Shown one piece after another: positions 7,709 through 10,015 of a DNA stretch of 10,015 nt. This DNA is from Cuniculiplasma sp. GTDB taxonomy: Archaea; Thermoplasmatota; Thermoplasmata; Thermoplasmatales; Thermoplasmataceae. Every line of letters starts with the position of its first letter. The stretch's first letter is position 1. The DNA is taken from positions 1 to 10,015 of the forward strand of contig JAGDXN010000059.1 in the NCBI GenBank assembly GCA_023256455.1, read 5' to 3'. A model generated the notes under the pieces. It saw only the letters and a list, made by a program, of their open reading frames with translations. It made no database searches and was not told the DNA's origin. The translations under genes and the position numbers were made by a program.

Positions 7709-7756
7709 GCTACTTCTGGAAGTTGCAAATCCATAAGATTTTGATCTTTCCACCAT
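7700..7756 (-). CDS. Possible 18-codon leader ORF before rrp4
   Basis: ATG 7756 opens an 18-residue frame (MVERSKSYGFATSRSSRM) that ends at TGA 7702-7700. It is in a different frame from rrp4. Its last codons and stop lie inside the rrp4 Shine-Dalgarno site and 5 nt before the ACG start, so a ribosome finishing it would be placed at the rrp4 start. The ORF begins about 38 nt downstream of a TATA-like box and has no clear Shine-Dalgarno site of its own. An 18-codon ORF can occur by chance; the support is positional only. I recognise no family. Confidence 0.3.
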   Translation of the reverse strand: MVERSKSYGFATSRSSRM

Positions 7757-7788
7757 TTATCTCTCAATAATAGTGGAATAGATTTTCA

Positions 7789-7799
7789 TTATATATTAC
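7789..7799 (-). promoter_or_regulatory. TATA-like promoter element for the exosome operon
   Basis: GTAATATATAA on the minus strand is the best TATA-like element in the roughly 200-nt space between sdo1 and rrp4. At normal archaeal distance it would start transcripts near 7767, giving an rrp4 leader of about 70 nt that includes the possible 18-codon ORF. It suggests rrp4-rrp41-rrp42-rpl37ae-rpoP is transcribed separately from sdo1. No wider consensus was tested. Confidence 0.5.
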
Positions 7800-7860
7800 T
7801 TATGAAAGCAGATGATTTTTAAATTACGGCGTATTTTTTAGGAGTTCATAGAAATATGCT

Positions 7861-7883
7861 TAAAATAAAAAATATAAAGAAAC
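7861..7883 (-). terminator. T-rich tract after sdo1, possible archaeal terminator
   Basis: Just downstream of the sdo1 stop the minus (sdo1-sense) strand reads several T runs (TTTCTTTATATTTTTTATTTT). Archaeal RNA polymerase terminates at such oligo-T tracts without needing a hairpin, and none is evident here. It supports an end of the sdo1 transcript before the separate rrp4 promoter. The rest of the gap (7757-7860) shows only the TATA-like box. Confidence 0.45.
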
Positions 7884-7894
7884 TTTTAATTCAT

Positions 7895-8584
7895 TCATAT
7901 CTTTTTTATCTCTATGCTATCCCCACCCTTTCTGCTCAGGGAAGATATTATTTCGCCGAACATTCCTGCAGAGACCTCAAGGACACATATCCAGCTCCCA
8001 TCCTTTGTCCATTCCTCCTTAAGGACCGTTCCATTTTTTACGATTTCTCCATACATTTTTCCGTATCCATCGCCGCTTAGCCTGACGGCAAGTTTTACCT
8101 TTTCCATTCTGATTGGGATGAGGGGCTTTATTTCCTTAAGAACCATATTTACCTGCTCATTTACAGGCTTGAATGGATCAATGTGTACCTTTGCCTCTTC
8201 CATTGCAGCCTCAATCCTTGCCGGTGGGTTCGGCGCATTTGTTTGCGGATTTATCCCCTCTCTGGATATTATATTGATGACGGCTCTCTTTTTAGCCTCC
8301 TGCATCTTATGCCTCTGTTCCGTGGTAAGCTGAATCTGCCCCTTCTTTACAATCTCCTCTGCTATTTTTTTTATGTCCGTGGTTTTAAAGACATCCTTTA
8401 TGGTTTCCTCTCCCGCCTTGTCGCCCTTTCTTGCGTCCTTGAAAACCTGTTCGCTTGCAAGATCCTTTTCAACGTCAACATCGCCATTTCTTATCTTTTC
8501 CACAGCTTCGGGATCGATAAGAATTTCAAACTTGTGTCCTGAATGTTCCATTCTCGCAATTATGGCATCATCAAGTTTTACCAT
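7895..8584 (-). CDS. sdo1: Ribosome maturation protein SDO1 (SBDS family)
   Basis: A 229-residue orthologue of human SBDS and yeast Sdo1, which in eukaryotes works with an EF-2-like GTPase to release the anti-association factor eIF6 from the large subunit; archaea have the same partners. The N-terminal FYSH domain is recognisable (LDDAIIARMEHSGHKFEILID, then KIRNGDVDVEKDLASEQVFKDARKGDKA). The central helical domain follows (LTTEQRHKMQEAKKRAVINIISREGINP), then the ferredoxin-like C-terminal domain (IPIRMEKVKLAVRLSGD onward). Length fits archaeal homologues (about 230-235). No Shine-Dalgarno site precedes ATG 8584, but a TATA-like box at about -25 suggests a leaderless mRNA. It lies upstream of the exosome genes, the usual archaeal association, though here separated by about 200 nt, and psmA, often next to it, is absent. 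Confidence 0.97.
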   Translation of the reverse strand: MVKLDDAIIARMEHSGHKFEILIDPEAVEKIRNGDVDVEKDLASEQVFKDARKGDKAGEETIKDVFKTTDIKKIAEEIVKKGQIQLTTEQRHKMQEAKKRAVINIISREGINPQTNAPNPPARIEAAMEEAKVHIDPFKPVNEQVNMVLKEIKPLIPIRMEKVKLAVRLSGDGYGKMYGEIVKNGTVLKEEWTKDGSWICVLEVSAGMFGEIISSLSRKGGDSIEIKKI

Positions 8585-8604
8585 AGAATAAAGAGTAACT
8601 CTAC

Positions 8605-8613
8605 AAAAATAAA
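8605..8613 (-). promoter_or_regulatory. TATA-like box for a leaderless sdo1 transcript
   Basis: TTTATTTTT is centred about 25 nt upstream of the sdo1 ATG, the distance at which archaeal transcription would begin at or next to the start codon. Together with the lack of a Shine-Dalgarno site this suggests a leaderless mRNA. It shares the 200-nt divergent intergenic region (8585-8784) with the tfs promoter. Confidence 0.5.
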
Positions 8614-8708
8614 CCTATTGGTTCATTTTTTATTGTAAATAAAGGTAAAAATATGATATGGGTGATCAAGAGCATCCATTTGCTTTTGAAATCGTCTTGT
8701 TTAATTAA

Positions 8709-8735
8709 TTTATAATATATTTGATTATTTTATAA
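8709..8735 (+). promoter_or_regulatory. TATA-like elements for tfs-srp54
   Basis: Two overlapping candidates lie in this AT-rich stretch: TTTATAATATATT (8709-8721) and ATTTTATAA (8726-8734). They would give transcript starts near 8740 or 8758 and leaders of about 45 or 27 nt before the tfs ATG. No clear Shine-Dalgarno site precedes that ATG. I cannot tell which element is used. Confidence 0.45.
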
Positions 8736-8784
8736 CACATGAAAATAAGATAATAAACAAATACAAGAAGTAAATACATTACCT

Positions 8785-9090
8785 ATGTTCTGTTCCAAAT
8801 GCGGTGCATTGATCGTCCCAGGTAAGGATAAAAACATATGTCCTGTCTGTGGCCACGAGGAAAAAAAGGTTAAAAAGGAAGATGGTAAAATAATAACAAA
8901 GAGTACGGAGAAGGATGTTATTGTAATAAATGAATCGTCCCACGTGGAGCCTCTGGATTCAGATGCAACATGTCCAAAGTGCGGCCACAGGGGTGCATAC
9001 TTTGTCCTGAAGCAGACAAGGTCGGCAGATGAACCTGAGACCGCAATGTATACATGCGAAAAATGTGGCCATAGATGGAGAGAGTACTGA
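8785..9090 (+). CDS. tfs: Transcription cleavage factor TFS (TFIIS-like)
   Basis: A 101-residue archaeal TFS, which enters the RNA polymerase secondary channel and stimulates cleavage of backtracked RNA; related to TFIIS and to polymerase subunits Rpb9/RpoM. The N-terminal zinc ribbon uses C3, C6, C19 and C22 (FCSKCG, CPVCG). The C-terminal ribbon uses C63, C66, C91 and C94 (CPKCGHRGAYF, CEKCGHRWRE). Between these last pairs, QTRSADEPET carries the acidic pair D82-E83 that acts in cleavage, so it looks like an active TFS and not an inhibitory paralogue. Length is typical (about 100-115). The start MFCSKCG is the normal family N-terminus. It is divergent from sdo1 and followed after 12 nt by srp54, probably in one transcript. 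Confidence 0.96.
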   Translation: MFCSKCGALIVPGKDKNICPVCGHEEKKVKKEDGKIITKSTEKDVIVINESSHVEPLDSDATCPKCGHRGAYFVLKQTRSADEPETAMYTCEKCGHRWREY

Positions 9091-9102
9091 GGTGCTTCAT
9101 AA

Positions 9103-10015
9103 ATGGTGTTAGATTCCCTGTCATCATCCCTTAGAGAAACATTCAGAAAAATCGCAGGATCCAGTTACATAGACAAGGATGTAATCAGGGAAATGATAAA
9201 GGAGATCCAGAGGGCACTCCTCAAGGCAGATGTGAATGTTAAATTAACAGTGGAACTCACAAGGAGAATACAGGAGAGGGCAGAGAATGAAAAGCCTCCT
9301 GCGGGCATGCCTCCACAGGATTATATCCTCAAGATAGTTTACGAAGAACTTCTTGGTATTCTTGGGCAACCTTCCCAGTTGCAGCTGAAGCCGCAAAAAA
9401 TCATGCTCATCGGTCTATATGCCAATGGTAAGACCACAACTGCTGGGAAACTGGCCAAATTCTTTACAAAAAAGGGGCTCAGCAGTGGTCTAATAGCATG
9501 TGATGTTCACAGGCCTGCCGCCTATGAACAGTTAAAAACCATAGCTGAACAGTCAGGCTCAAAGTTTTTTGGTATAAAGGGCGAAAAGGATCCCATAAAG
9601 ATTTACAAAAGGGGGGCCGAAGAACTGAAGGACGTTCCCGTAAAGATTGTGGATACCAGTGGAAGAGATTCCCTTGACGATGAACTTTTAAAGGAAATAT
9701 CAGAGATGAAAAAGGTGGTTGAGCCTGACGAAATCCTCCTCGTAATGGATGCAACTATTGGACAGCAGGCCGGCCCTCAGGCAAGGGCCTTAAAGGAAGC
9801 TGCAGGAATAACAGGTGTTATCATTACGAAAATGGACGGAACCGGAAAGGCTGGTGGTGCCCTGAGTGCCGTTGCAGAAACAGGGGCCCCTGTTTATATG
9901 ATAGGAACAGGTGAACATCTGGACGACTTCGAAATATTCAATCCAAAGAAATTCCTTTCAAGGCTTCTTGGAATGGGTGATGCAGAGGCGCTGCTTGAGG
10001 TTGCACAGGAAGCGG
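9103..10015 (+). CDS. srp54: Signal recognition particle GTPase SRP54 (3' end outside window)
   Basis: Binds signal sequences and 7S RNA and delivers ribosomes to the membrane receptor FtsY. The 304 visible residues cover the N domain (SSLRETFRKIAGSSYIDKD onward) and the GTPase domain; the M domain lies beyond the edge (archaeal proteins are about 450 residues). GTPase motifs: G1 GLYANGKTTT (104-113), G2 with DVHRPAA (134-140), G3 DTSGRD (184-189), G4 TKMDG (242-246), and the closing GTGEHLDDFEIF. G1 normally reads GLQGSGKTT in this family; here Q, G and S are replaced by Y, A and N, while the GK-T core is kept. G3 has Ser where Ala is usual (DTAGRH). ATG 9103 starts the usual MVLDSLSSSLRE N-terminus; GAGGTG overlaps the tfs stop just upstream, indicating coupling with tfs. 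Confidence 0.97.
   Translation, partial: MVLDSLSSSLRETFRKIAGSSYIDKDVIREMIKEIQRALLKADVNVKLTVELTRRIQERAENEKPPAGMPPQDYILKIVYEELLGILGQPSQLQLKPQKIMLIGLYANGKTTTAGKLAKFFTKKGLSSGLIACDVHRPAAYEQLKTIAEQSGSKFFGIKGEKDPIKIYKRGAEELKDVPVKIVDTSGRDSLDDELLKEISEMKKVVEPDEILLVMDATIGQQAGPQARALKEAAGITGVIITKMDGTGKAGGALSAVAETGAPVYMIGTGEHLDDFEIFNPKKFLSRLLGMGDAEALLEVAQEA

Noticed and set aside
7914..8333. Open frame of about 139 codons on the plus strand opposite sdo1
   Set aside because: It lies entirely antisense to a full-length SBDS-family gene; its hydrophobic Ser/Phe-rich translation is the usual reverse-strand shadow.
9479..9754. Open frame of 91 codons on the minus strand inside srp54
   Set aside because: It is antisense to the GTPase domain, has no Shine-Dalgarno site or family resemblance, and overlaps motifs G2 and G3 of srp54.
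1..10015. CRISPR array, transposon, tRNA or rRNA gene
   Set aside because: I saw no direct-repeat/spacer pattern, no terminal inverted repeats or transposase, and no tRNA- or rRNA-like segment; nearly all sequence is occupied by recognisable coding regions.

Overview
The window reads as chromosomal DNA from a euryarchaeon, most likely of the Thermoplasmatales type. The evidence is the archaeal gene set: exosome subunits Rrp4/Rrp41/Rrp42, Sdo1, transcript cleavage factor TFS, RNA polymerase subunit P, ribosomal protein L37Ae, SRP54 and an AglB oligosaccharyltransferase. Intergenic regions are AT-rich with TATA-like boxes, and genes sit in tight clusters with Shine-Dalgarno sites of the GGTGAT class. 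The order placement is inference from gene order and protein character; no rRNA gene is present to settle it.

Layout. Positions 1-5039 (minus strand) hold a very long aglB, 1589 residues: an N-terminal membrane catalytic part and about 650 residues of secreted beta-sandwich-like repeats. Its stop codon overlaps the ATG of a second open frame that runs off the left edge and has the same repeat character, so the gene looks split by a one-base frameshift. Positions 5092-7694 (minus) form a compact information-processing operon, rrp4-rrp41-rrp42-rpl37ae-rpoP, with overlaps or 1-nt gaps throughout. Positions 7895-8584 (minus) hold sdo1, separated from rrp4 by about 200 nt containing a T-rich terminator-like tract, a TATA box and a possible 18-codon leader ORF. 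Divergent from sdo1, the plus strand carries tfs (8785-9090) and srp54 (9103 to the right edge, 3' truncated).

How the genes work together. Rrp4, Rrp41 and Rrp42 build the archaeal RNA exosome. Sdo1 acts in 60S-type ribosome maturation, L37Ae is part of the large subunit, RpoP and TFS belong to the transcription machinery, and SRP54 targets ribosomes translating membrane and secreted proteins. AglB then glycosylates exported proteins. The window is therefore a conserved RNA, ribosome and secretion neighbourhood, not a mobile or defence region. I see no transposon, CRISPR array, tRNA or rRNA.

Points most worth a second look: (i) rrp4 has no ATG/GTG/TTG start for its conserved N-terminal domain, and the best-placed start codon is ACG at 7694, exactly 4 nt after a Shine-Dalgarno site, the same spacing as its operon partners; (ii) the aglB frame break at about 270; (iii) a small leader ORF whose stop lies inside the rrp4 Shine-Dalgarno site; (iv) an altered GTPase G1 loop in SRP54; (v) the outsized, sequon-rich repeat region of AglB.
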